A DNA stretch of 64,000 nucleotides from Fictibacillus arsenicus (GTDB lineage: Bacteria; Bacillota; Bacilli; Bacillales; Fictibacillaceae): NCBI RefSeq assembly GCF_001999465.1, contig NZ_MQMF01000001.1, positions 744,001-808,000 of the forward strand. The letters are read 5' to 3'. Below, piece by piece: positions 54,753-62,872 of the stretch. Made by a program: the position numbers and the translations under genes. Each line of letters starts with the position of its first letter. Position 1 is the stretch's first letter. The notes beneath the pieces are model-generated. The model saw nothing but the letters and a program-made list of their open reading frames with translations. It made no database searches and had not been told where the DNA came from.

Positions 54753-55194
54753 AATTAAATTCACCTTCCAATTTTAAATTGCGTTTACCTTTATATGTAC
54801 AAACTATATCTTTTAAAAAGCCTATTCCTCTATTAGATACCTCTTCAAAGTTTTCCATACCAAGATCTAAATTACGCCATTCACTACCCCAATGCCTGAC
54901 TCTGAGTTCTTCCGTAGTGCCTTCAATCTCCCCGCAATTTATTTCTCTTATCCTTTCATCAATATGACTAATGGGCAAACCTATTTTACTTCCAATAATT
55001 TTCGCAGTTTCAATTGCCCTAAATAAGTCGCTCGTAATAATCAGTTCCCACTGTTCTTCAAGAGATAGCCTATCTCCAATGTTGGTAGCTTGTTTTCTGC
55101 CAATTTCATTTAAAGGAATATCACTTACTCCTTGAGCCTTACCTAAGGAGTTCCATTCAGTTAATCCGTGACGAATTAGTCCTAAGGTAGTCAT
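54730..55194 (-). CDS. Histidine phosphatase family protein, C-terminally truncated
   Basis: 154 residues of a phosphoglycerate-mutase-like histidine phosphatase. The phospho-histidine motif IRHGLTEWN is at 7-15, the second arginine lies in TSDLFRAIETA near 58-68 and the GEIEG motif near 89-93. Family members are usually about 190 or more residues and carry a second catalytic histidine (SHGG/SHGA) near residue 150; here the sequence leaves the family after GIGFLKDIVCTYKG and ends in an unrelated tail that contains the ribosome site of the next gene. A deletion has probably fused the genes, so activity is doubtful. GGTGGAAG precedes the ATG. Confidence 0.75.
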   Translation of the reverse strand: MTTLGLIRHGLTEWNSLGKAQGVSDIPLNEIGRKQATNIGDRLSLEEQWELIITSDLFRAIETAKIIGSKIGLPISHIDERIREINCGEIEGTTEELRVRHWGSEWRNLDLGMENFEEVSNRGIGFLKDIVCTYKGKRNLKLEGEFNYEKIRYS

Positions 55195-55243
55195 TCTTCC
55201 ACCCTTTTCTTACTATCTGGTTTTTCATTGGTTCATTAAGAAA

Positions 55244-55296
55244 TTCAATAAAAAAGGCACTTCTCCTTCATAAGAGATATGCACCCTTTAATTGAA
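55244..55296. repeat. Palindromic intergenic element, copy 10
   Basis: TTCAATAAAAAAGGCACTTCTCCTTCATAAGAGATATGCACCC...TTGAA. It lies between two divergent genes, where it cannot end either transcript. Confidence 0.75.
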
Positions 55297-55386
55297 AAAA
55301 ACGTTAATTGGTTTACTTCGAATATAATTGTATATATATCTGCTACTATATTCAGTTAAATAATATTGAAAACGAGGTGATAGAAA

Positions 55387-55962
55387 ATGTTGATGAAAAA
55401 TGAAAAAGTTAAAAGCTACATGATAACAGCAGCTATTTTGTTAATTATTAGTGTAGTATTTGGGTTATGGTTAAAAGAAAAGGTTAAAGATGAACAATTA
55501 GCGAGTCAAGAATCATTTAAATCATTTGTGAAAAGTATTACTTCGCTTGAGAAAGATGTAACGAACGAAGTAAAAGAATTTGAACGTCAAGTTCAGTTAG
55601 TTAAAGATGGGGCTGGGAACAGTAAAGATCTATATGACCAAGAGAGTTATGCTAGAGCTGCTGCAAGTGAAGCAAATTCATTGATATGGGATCTACAAAT
55701 ACCTTCCAATTTACCAAAAGATGTGAAAAAGGATTTAGAAAATGCGTTAGCTAGTGCTAGAGATGTTTATCTCATGAGAGGATTAGCAATGGAATCAACG
55801 ATAAAAAGCATAGAAAACCCAAAGGATATGTCTTTACAATTTGAATTTCAACGTTATAACAAAACAGTCGATAACGATGTTTCAATAATAACATCTTCTA
55901 TTATTGCAGCAGGACAAAAGTTAAAACTCACTCCTGATGAAATCAATGCTTTATTGCATTAA
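55387..55962 (+). CDS. Membrane-anchored hypothetical protein
   Basis: A 191-residue protein with one N-terminal membrane segment (about 10-29) and a helical, charged extracytoplasmic domain with possible coiled coil (SFKSFVKSITSLEKDVTNEVKEF). GAGGTGAT precedes the ATG at a good distance. Family not recognised. In plan it resembles the larger protein at 61556-62542, a membrane anchor followed by helices, but no sequence link was seen. Confidence 0.7.
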   Translation: MLMKNEKVKSYMITAAILLIISVVFGLWLKEKVKDEQLASQESFKSFVKSITSLEKDVTNEVKEFERQVQLVKDGAGNSKDLYDQESYARAAASEANSLIWDLQIPSNLPKDVKKDLENALASARDVYLMRGLAMESTIKSIENPKDMSLQFEFQRYNKTVDNDVSIITSSIIAAGQKLKLTPDEINALLH

Positions 55963-56018
55963 AAAGTTCATAATTCCACCTGGCTTCATATCTCTTATTT
56001 AAGTAAACTGCCCTTTAG

Positions 56019-56070
56019 CTCAATAATAAAAGGTGATCCTTCTTATTCAAGAATCGCACCCGATTGCTTA
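56019..56070. repeat. Palindromic intergenic element, copy 11
   Basis: CTCAATAATAAAAGGTGATCC-ttcttattcaa-GAATCGCACCCGATTGCTTAA; arms GGTGATyC-type pairs with co-varying changes, T-run on the minus strand behind the 56090-56365 gene. Confidence 0.75.
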
Positions 56071-56089
56071 ATAAGGAGTTCAATCGATA

Positions 56090-56365
56090 TTAGATTATTT
56101 TATGTAAGGTTAGCCACTTCTTAAATGGTTTAACTCCGATATCATAATTAAGTTCCTTGTCGTTGATTGAAAAAATTCTTGTTTCATTTCCCACTAATGT
56201 TAATTCATTTTCTAGGGTAGTATTTTTGATCCCATAATGTTTAAAATCAAAGAAGATATCCCATACATCCTCTGATAGTCTCTTGTAAGCAATAGACTCA
56301 TAATCACAGTTATTTTCATAATAACCTAAATGCAGATGATATTTATCGTCATACAATTTATCCAT
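56090..56365 (-). CDS. Hypothetical protein (91 residues)
   Basis: A small soluble protein rich in Tyr, Asp and Lys (LGYYENNCDYESIAYKRLS, VWDIFFDFKHYGIKN). No signal, no membrane segment and no recognised motif. The site before ATG (AAGGGGT) is acceptable. A palindromic element follows the stop. The frame is well isolated, which supports it being real. Confidence 0.6.
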   Translation of the reverse strand: MDKLYDDKYHLHLGYYENNCDYESIAYKRLSEDVWDIFFDFKHYGIKNTTLENELTLVGNETRIFSINDKELNYDIGVKPFKKWLTLHKII

Positions 56366-56466
56366 TCCTTACCCCTTTAATTAAATTATTTGTCCTACTA
56401 AAACTCCTGATTGCTGAAAAAGAACTATTCATTTATTCTCCGTTACTGACTCATGAAAGAGAATCT

Positions 56467-56568
56467 TTAGTTTTTGATGGCTTTTAATTTTTCAATATGC
56501 TGTTGATCTTCCCCATGTGTCATCTCTATATACCAGCCAGCATCAATGTAGACATTCCATTGATTAAA
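56467..56568 (-). pseudogene. Possible gene remnant
   Basis: A 33-codon open stretch without a start, reading WNVYIDAGWYIEMTHGEDQQ and then H-I-E-K-L-K-A-I-K-N before its stop. The composition looks coding and it is bounded upstream by a TGA. Likely the tail of a lost gene. The rest of the 56366-56638 gap holds no gene. Confidence 0.35.
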
Positions 56569-56583
56569 TGATCATCTTCTTAA

Positions 56584-56613
56584 GAAAAAGCACATTCCAT
56601 GATAGGAATGTGC
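56584..56613 (-). terminator. Terminator after the LVIVD-repeat gene
   Basis: GCACATTCC-tatcat-GGAATGTGC followed by TTTTTC on the minus strand. Confidence 0.85.
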
Positions 56614-56638
56614 TCGATACTCTTATTTTGGTATTTTT

Positions 56639-58024
56639 TTATACTCCACCCATTCTGTTCATGTTGGGACCACCGGTTTTTTGTAAAACCTTTAAGCCAG
56701 ATCCGATATCAGATGCCAAGATATAGTTCCGGTCCACAAAAACTCCCCATATGTTTGCTTTGCTTGGGATATACATACCTGTCTGTTGTGGTGAAGATGG
56801 GTCGGTGATATCGACCGTTCTGACTCCGCCAGAATAATGTGAAAGGTATAATGTATTCCCGTGCACCTTTGGATCATGGACAGTAGCCCCATTAGGGATC
56901 GTTTCGGTAAATTCAGTCCTAAATGTACTTAGTAGCTCAGGATTAGTTTTATCTTTAATATCATAGATCATCGTATAGCCATAAGCAGATTCGAATCCCT
57001 CTCTTGTTGGGCCGAATACTTCTCTTGTCTCAACCAGTACAGTTCCGCCTTTTGCAAGATCCATGGAATGTGCCGCTCCTTGGACATCTGAAGCAAAGTC
57101 TGTTCTTCCGAGATATACAGGATTTTTCGCATCACTTATATCTAACATGATGGTCCCTAAATCCCAGTAAGAAAGGAAAGCCGTTTTTCCTGTTCCATCT
57201 GTTTTTACACTATGAGCAAACGCAGCACGCTGTATGCCTTCCTCATCTATCCAATTGTAACCATCATAATTTTCATCGCTGACTTCAGGTATGTAGGCAC
57301 GAGGATTAAACTCATAAATGGTGTTCGGATTCGTAGGGTTGGATACATCCACAATGGAAACATCCATTTTTTTGCCATGCGAGTAATAGTCAGCATAGCA
57401 ATCCGCAGTCAGAACATAAACATTATCTCCTTGTACGGTCAAATACAGCTCATGTGTACCCCTTGCTCCAGAAGAAGAGGATTCCCAGAAACCGAGCTTT
57501 TTAGGTTCACGAGGATTCGTAACATCATATAATACAAAACCACCCTGTGAATTTGGATCTTTCTGATCCATCTTTTGGACACTTACTGCCGCTAGGTCAC
57601 CTTTAAAATGTTTAGTGTTCACCGTTTTGACGATTACCTTTTCTTGCCAGGTACCTTGAATAGGAGCAAATACTGAAACTTCAACTGGGTTGGAAGGATC
57701 TTTCATATCAAAAACTCTGACACCTCCCCCTCCGCCATTCGCTCGGTGTGTTCCTAAATAGGCAAACCCTTTATGGGCATAAACATCTCCTGTTGAGTTT
57801 TTTACACCGTCTCGGATTTCTTTCAATGGAACAGCAGCCACTTCCTTAAGATTGCCAGTATTCTTACTACCCTCAAGCAATGGAACAGTTAATTCGACAC
57901 CGGCAAGGTTATCGCCTTTCTCCTCTCCTCCCCCAATCTCATCATGGGCTAAAACAGAAGTTCCTCCTGCCGAAAATACTAATGCACCTACCAATGCAGT
58001 TTTTACTAAAATTTCACTTTTCAT
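56639..58024 (-). CDS. Secreted LVIVD-repeat beta-propeller-like protein
   Basis: A 461-residue protein with a signal peptide (cleavage near VLAHD, about 26). Repeated units of the form V-x-V-F-D-x-x-x-P-x-x-P-x-x-V (VRVFDMKDPSNPVEV, LYDVTNPREPKKLG, SIVDVSNPTNPNTI, LDISDAKNPVYLG, TVDITDPSSPQQTG) mark the LVIVD family, thought to form a beta-propeller outside the cell. Start is the ATG at 58024 with AGGGGTG 6 bases upstream. The glycine and asparagine content at the C-terminus (GGPNMNRMGGV) is unusual but fine. Function is unknown; no enzyme motif was seen. Confidence 0.88.
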   Translation of the reverse strand: MKSEILVKTALVGALVFSAGGTSVLAHDEIGGGEEKGDNLAGVELTVPLLEGSKNTGNLKEVAAVPLKEIRDGVKNSTGDVYAHKGFAYLGTHRANGGGGGVRVFDMKDPSNPVEVSVFAPIQGTWQEKVIVKTVNTKHFKGDLAAVSVQKMDQKDPNSQGGFVLYDVTNPREPKKLGFWESSSSGARGTHELYLTVQGDNVYVLTADCYADYYSHGKKMDVSIVDVSNPTNPNTIYEFNPRAYIPEVSDENYDGYNWIDEEGIQRAAFAHSVKTDGTGKTAFLSYWDLGTIMLDISDAKNPVYLGRTDFASDVQGAAHSMDLAKGGTVLVETREVFGPTREGFESAYGYTMIYDIKDKTNPELLSTFRTEFTETIPNGATVHDPKVHGNTLYLSHYSGGVRTVDITDPSSPQQTGMYIPSKANIWGVFVDRNYILASDIGSGLKVLQKTGGPNMNRMGGV

Positions 58025-58482
58025 TTTTTTCACCCCTATCAAATAATTAAAACAACCAATTATGTACGAACATACTGCCTCGACTAAACGTTTTTAAAAA
58101 GACTTTAGATGGTAGATATATTATATAAATAATAATGAATATTCTGTCATTTTTATATGAACTATATTTCCTAATCTTTCTACATAAAGAGACATTCCTA
58201 TCTTCATTCTTCTTGACTAGAAAATTTTTAAAATATGAGGTTTATACTAAGTATTGTTTGTTACTGACTAGGTCTTTTAACTCTAATCCAGCCAATTGCA
58301 CTAGATTTCCAAAGAAGGGTACATAACTTATTACAGAAATGCACCCGATTGTTGAAGATAGAAGTATGTACAAATATTAATCTTTATAACTACCAATAAT
58401 ACTAAAAAAATGTGGTGCATTATAGGATATACTTTTATTATAAAGAATGCGTTAAAAATTTTAATTTAGGGGATGTTACAGC
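58025..58482. other. Divergent intergenic region
   Basis: 458 AT-rich bases between the LVIVD-repeat gene and the DUF1772 gene. Only a half copy of the palindromic element (58326-58356) and presumed promoters are present; no gene seen. Confidence 0.5.
58326..58356. repeat. Palindromic intergenic element, copy 12 (right part)
   Basis: ATTACAGAAATGCACCCGATTGTTGAAG, exact family right end; left arm (GGGTACATAA) diverged. Confidence 0.7.
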
Positions 58483-58506
58483 TTAGATATTATAGGTTTT
58501 TTAACG

Positions 58507-58935
58507 TTGATTATTGCTGGATTTACTGCTTGTGCTGAGTTTGCTTCATACGCCTTGGTACATCCAGTTATTCGTCAATTACCCCCAAAACATCATATTA
58601 GCTTTGAACAAGGTTCACTAAGAACCTATGGAATTATTATGCCCGTACTAATGCCTGCTTGCGTCATACTTACTGTGTTATATGTTGTATTAAATCATGA
58701 TCTTGATAGTATCGAATTAATCTTTCGTGTTTCTTGTGCTGGAATGTTTGTATTAGCAACGATAATTACTATCATATTTAATGTTCCTATCAACAAGAAA
58801 ATCAAACGCTGGAAATCAGATAATCCACCAACTGATTGGAAGGAGATAAGGACTCTATGGATGTTCTTTCAGGCTATCCGGTCATGGTTGCTTCTAATCG
58901 GATTTGTGTTCCTTTGTTTCTCAGTTACTATATAA
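58507..58935 (+). CDS. DUF1772 family membrane protein, start codon uncertain
   Basis: A 142-residue protein with four membrane segments, of the DUF1772 (anthrone oxygenase-like) group. The open frame continues upstream with L-D-I-I-G-F-L-T, the natural beginning of such proteins, to a TTA at 58483 that sits 10 bases behind AGGGG where a start codon is expected. TTA is not a start; a TTG would need only one base change. The annotated TTG at 58507 has no site. Thus either the gene has lost its start or it initiates poorly. The rest is intact. Confidence 0.72.
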   Translation: MIIAGFTACAEFASYALVHPVIRQLPPKHHISFEQGSLRTYGIIMPVLMPACVILTVLYVVLNHDLDSIELIFRVSCAGMFVLATIITIIFNVPINKKIKRWKSDNPPTDWKEIRTLWMFFQAIRSWLLLIGFVFLCFSVTI

Positions 58936-58972
58936 TTATATGTTCTTAACTTTCCTGTTCTATTTTTTTATA

Positions 58973-59017
58973 AATGATGCATATTTCCTTCTTAAAGATA
59001 TGCATCCGATCGTGTAA
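58973..59017. repeat. Palindromic intergenic element, copy 13
   Basis: GATGCATATtTCC-ttctta-AAGATATGCATCCGATCGTGTAA; arms GATGCATAT/ATATGCATC are a 9-bp perfect pair that differs from other copies on both sides. Confidence 0.75.
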
Positions 59018-59061
59018 CTTGAGATTACTATTATTATAAAAATGCTAAACTATAACAATAA

Positions 59062-59091
59062 GCTAGCTAATTCATATGTGAATTAGCTAGC
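59062..59091. repeat. Near-perfect 30-base palindrome
   Basis: GCTAGCTAATTCA-TATG-TGAATTAGCTAGC, 13-bp stem with a 4-base loop. No T-run directly behind it. Could be a terminator remnant, a protein-binding site or part of a decayed element. Confidence 0.65.
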
Positions 59092-59185
59092 GATTTGCAT
59101 TACTTTTTGCTGTTTTGTACGCCAAAAGAGTACCCCTTATAAGTTTCTTAGCTTACTCCTTACTTGGTTATCCAGTATTCCGGTT

Positions 59186-59213
59186 AAAAGGATGCTTTTC
59201 AACTAATCCTTTA
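59186..59213 (-). terminator. Terminator after the DUF218 gene
   Basis: AAAGGAT-tagttgaaaagc-ATCCTTTTAA on the minus strand, about 40 bases after the stop. Confidence 0.6.
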
Positions 59214-59254
59214 AAAACGTGTTTTCAAAGAAAGGTAAGCTTTGAGACAAAAAG

Positions 59255-60388
59255 TTATCTCTGCATTTCAGGATATTGCCAGATTCCTGAAGTTCTAAGA
59301 AGATCACGGTAGATAACCATTCTCTCATCTTTTGTGACTTCCTGTGCTTCCTCGATTGATGGGTAATCTAGATATACCATATTTGTAAAGTCTCTCTCGG
59401 TGTTCTTCCCGTTAATTTTATCTTGCAGATCGCTCGCTTCGCTAAATACAGTTAACGCTCTTCTCATGTGGCTTGCACTTGTTACAAGGGTTACATCCTT
59501 TAATCCTTCTTTTTCAAGGATATTCGTTGAGAACAGTCCGTTTTCTACAGTGTCTGTGGACTTACTTTCAAGGATGATTCTTTCTTTTTCGATTCCCTGT
59601 TCAATTAACCATTCACTCATTGCATCCGCTTCAGTTATCCCTTGTTTTGGTACTCCGCCTGATACAATTATTTTTGAATTCGGGTATTTTTTTGCAATCT
59701 TTAGACCTGCATTTAAACGCTCGATAAGAGTTTCTTTCATGGTACCATCCTCTGCAAGAGCGTAGCCTAGGATTATGATAGCATGGTCTTTTTGAGGTAT
59801 TCCCTCTGGAATTTCCGTATTAAAAGTGGTATCCATAATATCTTCAGTTTTCTCAAACTTTTGGATATATTCTTTTGTTCTTTCTGGATCGATCTGCATC
59901 ATTTTAGCTAAAGATGTTTTATAGGATTTTTCATCTCCGTTAACTTTTGAATAAGTCCCATAGAGCAAGTTTGCATCAAAGTGGTCCGGGTCTATGTTTA
60001 ATATTTGTTTATAGGTTTGAAGAGCAGCTGGAATTTTTTTCTGGATAACCTGTGTAGATGCGAGTGAAATCTTTAGATTATTATCCAGAGGATCGATAGT
60101 TGCAGCTTCTTTAAATGCGTTCTCGACAACATCGAATTTTCCTTTGAGTGTTATACCCTTGAATATTTCTTTTTCCGCTTTTTGAACATCTCCTCCATGC
60201 CAGTAAAAATGCATGGCGATGTCTTTCAATTGATCAATCCGATCTGCCGTGGGTTCATCATTTTTTATTACGTTTACATCTTCTGAAGGTGCAGCTGAAG
60301 ATCCTGTCGTTACATATGCGGTCGATATTGTAGTTGCAGTCAGAACAGCAGTAAGCGCTATTCCCAGCTTTTTCTTATATTTATTCAT
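59255..60388 (-). CDS. Exported DUF218 (YdcF/SanA/ElyC-like) protein with TPR-like helices
   Basis: A 377-residue protein with a signal segment (about 5-30), a helical repeat part with TPR-like pattern (AFKEAATIDPLDNNLKISLAS, ALQTYKQILNIDPDHFDANL; about 75-180) and a C-terminal DUF218 domain from about 200. The DUF218 motifs AIIILGYAL, IIVSGGVPKQGITEADAMSEWL and VTSASHMRRA are complete. DUF218 proteins are linked to envelope polysaccharide and vancomycin-related functions. Start is the ATG at 60388 with GAGGGAG 6 bases upstream; the longer frame to 60442 lacks a site. Confidence 0.85.
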   Translation of the reverse strand: MNKYKKKLGIALTAVLTATTISTAYVTTGSSAAPSEDVNVIKNDEPTADRIDQLKDIAMHFYWHGGDVQKAEKEIFKGITLKGKFDVVENAFKEAATIDPLDNNLKISLASTQVIQKKIPAALQTYKQILNIDPDHFDANLLYGTYSKVNGDEKSYKTSLAKMMQIDPERTKEYIQKFEKTEDIMDTTFNTEIPEGIPQKDHAIIILGYALAEDGTMKETLIERLNAGLKIAKKYPNSKIIVSGGVPKQGITEADAMSEWLIEQGIEKERIILESKSTDTVENGLFSTNILEKEGLKDVTLVTSASHMRRALTVFSEASDLQDKINGKNTERDFTNMVYLDYPSIEEAQEVTKDERMVIYRDLLRTSGIWQYPEMQR

Positions 60389-60778
60389 AGTTGTCTCCCT
60401 CGCTTTAATTATATTTTGAATCATGTTTAAACACATTAACAAAAGTAACAGTTAATTGTGAACTTCTCATTGATCATGGGTAAATTTTTTGTAAATGCTC
60501 ATTTCCATTAGTATTAAGACCTTTTAATATGGCCTTTCATGGGTAAGAGAGATTACCTCTGAAACTGGATGTGCAAACAACTCAATCTGTCCGTTCGTGG
60601 TAAAATTTAATATGTAAGAATTTATATGGAAAAATGCCAGTGAGTTTTGTTATGTAGAAAAAATAAAAGTTCTTATACATTCTTATCCCAAAAATTAACG
60701 CCTTAGAATCTATGATAATAGTAGTTAGAATACCGAATCTTTTGAGTAGAGTTAAGTTACCTTCAATGATTTTAATCC
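60389..60778. other. Intergenic region without a recognised gene
   Basis: Contains the upstream region of the DUF218 gene. A minus-strand frame at 60582-60875 was judged not coding. Nothing else was recognised. Confidence 0.4.
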
Positions 60779-60991
60779 TTGTATTTCCATTCCTCAGGAC
60801 ACAATAAATTACGTAAGAAAGACCTTGGTATGTTGAACTGTCACATGAGTGCGCATATACCTTCAAGTGGAACAAAGCAAGTAATAGTTTACATTAGTAA
60901 AACGGGTAAAGATTATACTTGGCACAGAAGAGTTAGTTTCACAATTTCTCCTGACAAAAGCATCACGATAAAAAAAAGGTGGGTAAACTAA
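60779..60991 (+). CDS. Hypothetical protein or gene remnant
   Basis: A TTG-started frame of 70 codons without a clear ribosome site; internal ATGs at residues 18 and 23 are alternatives. The second half (KQVIVYISKTGKDYTWHRRV, then S-F-T-I-S-P-D-K-S) looks like a beta-rich protein end and coding in composition. It lies 21 bases before a small membrane protein gene, so it could be the first gene of a pair or the tail of a decayed gene. Family not recognised. Confidence 0.4.
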   Translation: MYFHSSGHNKLRKKDLGMLNCHMSAHIPSSGTKQVIVYISKTGKDYTWHRRVSFTISPDKSITIKKRWVN

Positions 60992-61012
60992 AAATCATAA
61001 AGTGGTGAAATC

Positions 61013-61180
61013 ATGTCTATACTGAATAGTTTTTTTACAGCATTGGCTATCCTTTTTTTCCTGGTTGTTTTTGAATGGGAAAAATACAAGGGTAACTTCC
61101 TTAAGAGAACATATACTATCGTTGTTCAAGTAATAATAATGACGACTATTATTTACATCCTCAGTAAACTATTCGGATAA
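61013..61180 (+). CDS. Small two-segment membrane protein (55 residues)
   Basis: An ATG-started frame with GTGGTGA upstream. Two hydrophobic stretches (about 5-20 and 35-53) are separated by a basic loop (EWEKYKGNFLKRTY). A strong terminator follows the stop immediately, which supports a real transcript. Similar in plan to the 59-residue protein at 38655-38834. Family not recognised. Confidence 0.65.
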   Translation: MSILNSFFTALAILFFLVVFEWEKYKGNFLKRTYTIVVQVIIMTTIIYILSKLFG

Positions 61181-61181
61181 T

Positions 61182-61226
61182 GAACCTTATCGTAAGCCTC
61201 CTAATTGGAAGCTTGCTTAAGGTTCT
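61182..61226 (+). terminator. Terminator after the small membrane protein gene
   Basis: GAACCTTA-tcg-TAAGC...GCTT-gc-TTAAGGTTC followed by TCTTTC; the stem begins right after the stop codon. The rest of 61227-61534 holds no gene seen, only a degenerate element copy. Confidence 0.75.
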
Positions 61227-61342
61227 CTTTCATCATAATACCAACTAAGCTGAAATGTTTTGTAGTATTGCATTGTGATCGGTGAAAAAACAGATAAATC
61301 TTTTAGTTTATTAGTGGTATTTGTAATGAACATTTAAGAGCT

Positions 61343-61373
61343 CTTGTTCAATTAAAGCACCCTATAGTTGAAG
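61343..61373. repeat. Palindromic intergenic element, degenerate copy 14
   Basis: TTGTTCAATTAAAGCACCCTATAGTTGAAG shares the GCACCC...GTTGAAG right end only. Confidence 0.45.
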
Positions 61374-61534
61374 AAGGATGATAGTCAATTTGTGGCTATC
61401 GTTCTTTTTCACATCCTACTGAACAGTATGGTTGTACTGCGCAACAATTAATAACTTTATCAGAGTAACACTCGATTGCGTGAAACTTCTATTACCTTAC
61501 ATGAATATGGTTAACCGTAACCTGTCTATATACG

Positions 61535-61556
61535 AAAAAAAGGGGTTTCCCCCTTT
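61535..61556 (-). terminator. Terminator after the coiled-coil protein gene
   Basis: AAAGGGG-GAAA-CCCCTTTTTTT on the minus strand with a GNRA loop, touching the stop codon. Confidence 0.85.
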
Positions 61557-62542
61557 CACTCAGTAATGATCATTTGTGCTATCTTTATAGTCTGTAGCTC
61601 TCTTTGAAAAGTGCTTATTGACGAAATGCTACTCTTGGATCGTGTAGCCAATTCATTAGGTAACTCTTGAATCTTTTCCATGGTAGCAACTAAATCTTTT
61701 TCTAAACTTTTGTTTGTATCTGCTTGAATTTCATTTTCTTTCCAAAACTGAATTGCATCTAACGTATTTTCCCCCATTTCCTGTATGGAATTAAAAAGTG
61801 ATCCAGTTTTATCTACTGTAATTAAAACACTTGAAGATAGTTCAAAAACTTTACGAGCCTCTATAGTAGAATTCCTTAATTCATCAATCTGATAAATTAA
61901 GTTAGAGTTAAGCTCTTGTTCAATTTGAAATAACTGTTCAATGTTTTTTTCTTTTTGATATTTTTTATATAAAATATTTAACTTTTTATGAGAGTCACTC
62001 ATTTCTTTTTTTATAACTGTTAAGTTCTCCAAATCAAGTAATATACTATTAATTTCATCAAGTTGAATCTTTGTTATAGCTAAATTAGTACTTATTTTAA
62101 TACTTAAGTTATCACCTATGTTACCTACAATAGGAAGATCAACAAAAGTGTTGACTCCTTTAACGACGGTAAATGCTGAGTCAATTTTACCAATAGAATC
62201 CCTTATAAGAGCTAAATTATCCTTTAGCCAATCAACATTTTCAACTAATAAATTTATATCCTGATTGTATTTTTCAAGATCGCTAATTATTTTAGGTAGT
62301 TCTGTATCTATTACTTTTAACGAATTATTTCTAGCCTCATTTACTTGGTTTTTCATACCAGAATATTCTGTTGTAGAATTGCTCTCTTTTGGGTCACCAA
62401 CACTATTGTTGACAACTATTTGACTAGCTGTATATCCGATTAAACCTGAAATTAGCATTGATGAAATAATTGTAATAAGGAACAAATATCTTTGAAATAC
62501 CTGTTTCTGGTTATTTACAGCCCTCCCCTTCTCCACTTCCAT
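61556..62542 (-). CDS. Membrane-anchored coiled-coil protein of unknown function
   Basis: A 328-residue protein with one membrane segment (about 18-42) and a long extracytoplasmic helical part. Heptad-like stretches are seen (about 55-130 and 165-230), such as LPKIISDLEKYNQDINLLVENV and ILYKKYQKEKNIEQLFQIEQEL, with Asn/Ser-rich spacers. AGGAGG lies 12 bases before ATG. It has its own terminator. It is AT-rich compared with the neighbouring minJ, which fits recent acquisition. Family not recognised; general likeness to methyl-accepting or phage-tape-measure-like helices is too weak to claim. Confidence 0.72.
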   Translation of the reverse strand: MEVEKGRAVNNQKQVFQRYLFLITIISSMLISGLIGYTASQIVVNNSVGDPKESNSTTEYSGMKNQVNEARNNSLKVIDTELPKIISDLEKYNQDINLLVENVDWLKDNLALIRDSIGKIDSAFTVVKGVNTFVDLPIVGNIGDNLSIKISTNLAITKIQLDEINSILLDLENLTVIKKEMSDSHKKLNILYKKYQKEKNIEQLFQIEQELNSNLIYQIDELRNSTIEARKVFELSSSVLITVDKTGSLFNSIQEMGENTLDAIQFWKENEIQADTNKSLEKDLVATMEKIQELPNELATRSKSSISSISTFQRELQTIKIAQMIITE

Positions 62543-62800
62543 ATACGGCTAATACCTCCTATGTTATAGTGATTTTTTGTTATAATAACCAATATTAACC
62601 TTTAATATATAAACCATAAATGTCGAATTGTCGACTTATATTTTTATTATACGACGTTTTTCTTGAAGATTTTTGTCAACATTTATCATACTTGCGAATA
62701 ATTAAATATAGATTTATCAATTAACCAAATTGCTGCGTAGTATGAAGTCTATTACGCAATTTAAGAGTTACTCCACAATCTGACCCGTTTGTTGAATAAC

Positions 62801-62831
62801 AAAAAAAGAGTTTACCTATTTGGCAAACCCT
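62801..62831 (-). terminator. Terminator downstream of minJ
   Basis: GTTTGCC-aaata-GGTAAAC followed by TCTTTTTTT on the minus strand. Confidence 0.8.
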
Positions 62832-62872
62832 AATTATATAAGTTAAGGATGAATTCAAAATAAACTTGTGTA

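Larger units (their letters stand above)
58936..59254. other. Intergenic region with hairpins
   Basis: No gene seen. Holds a palindromic element, a 30-base near-perfect palindrome (59062-59091) and the terminator of the DUF218 gene. Confidence 0.6.

Noticed and set aside
59115-59312. Plus-strand frame of 65 codons
   Set aside because: No ribosome site and it runs into the DUF218 gene on the other strand.
60582-60875. Minus-strand frame of 97 codons
   Set aside because: Overlaps a better supported plus-strand frame, has no ribosome site and shows an irregular composition.
39577-62800. The palindromic elements as a CRISPR array or an integron attC array
   Set aside because: Spacing between copies is hundreds to thousands of bases with whole genes between, so not CRISPR. 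attC core sites and an integrase gene were not seen.
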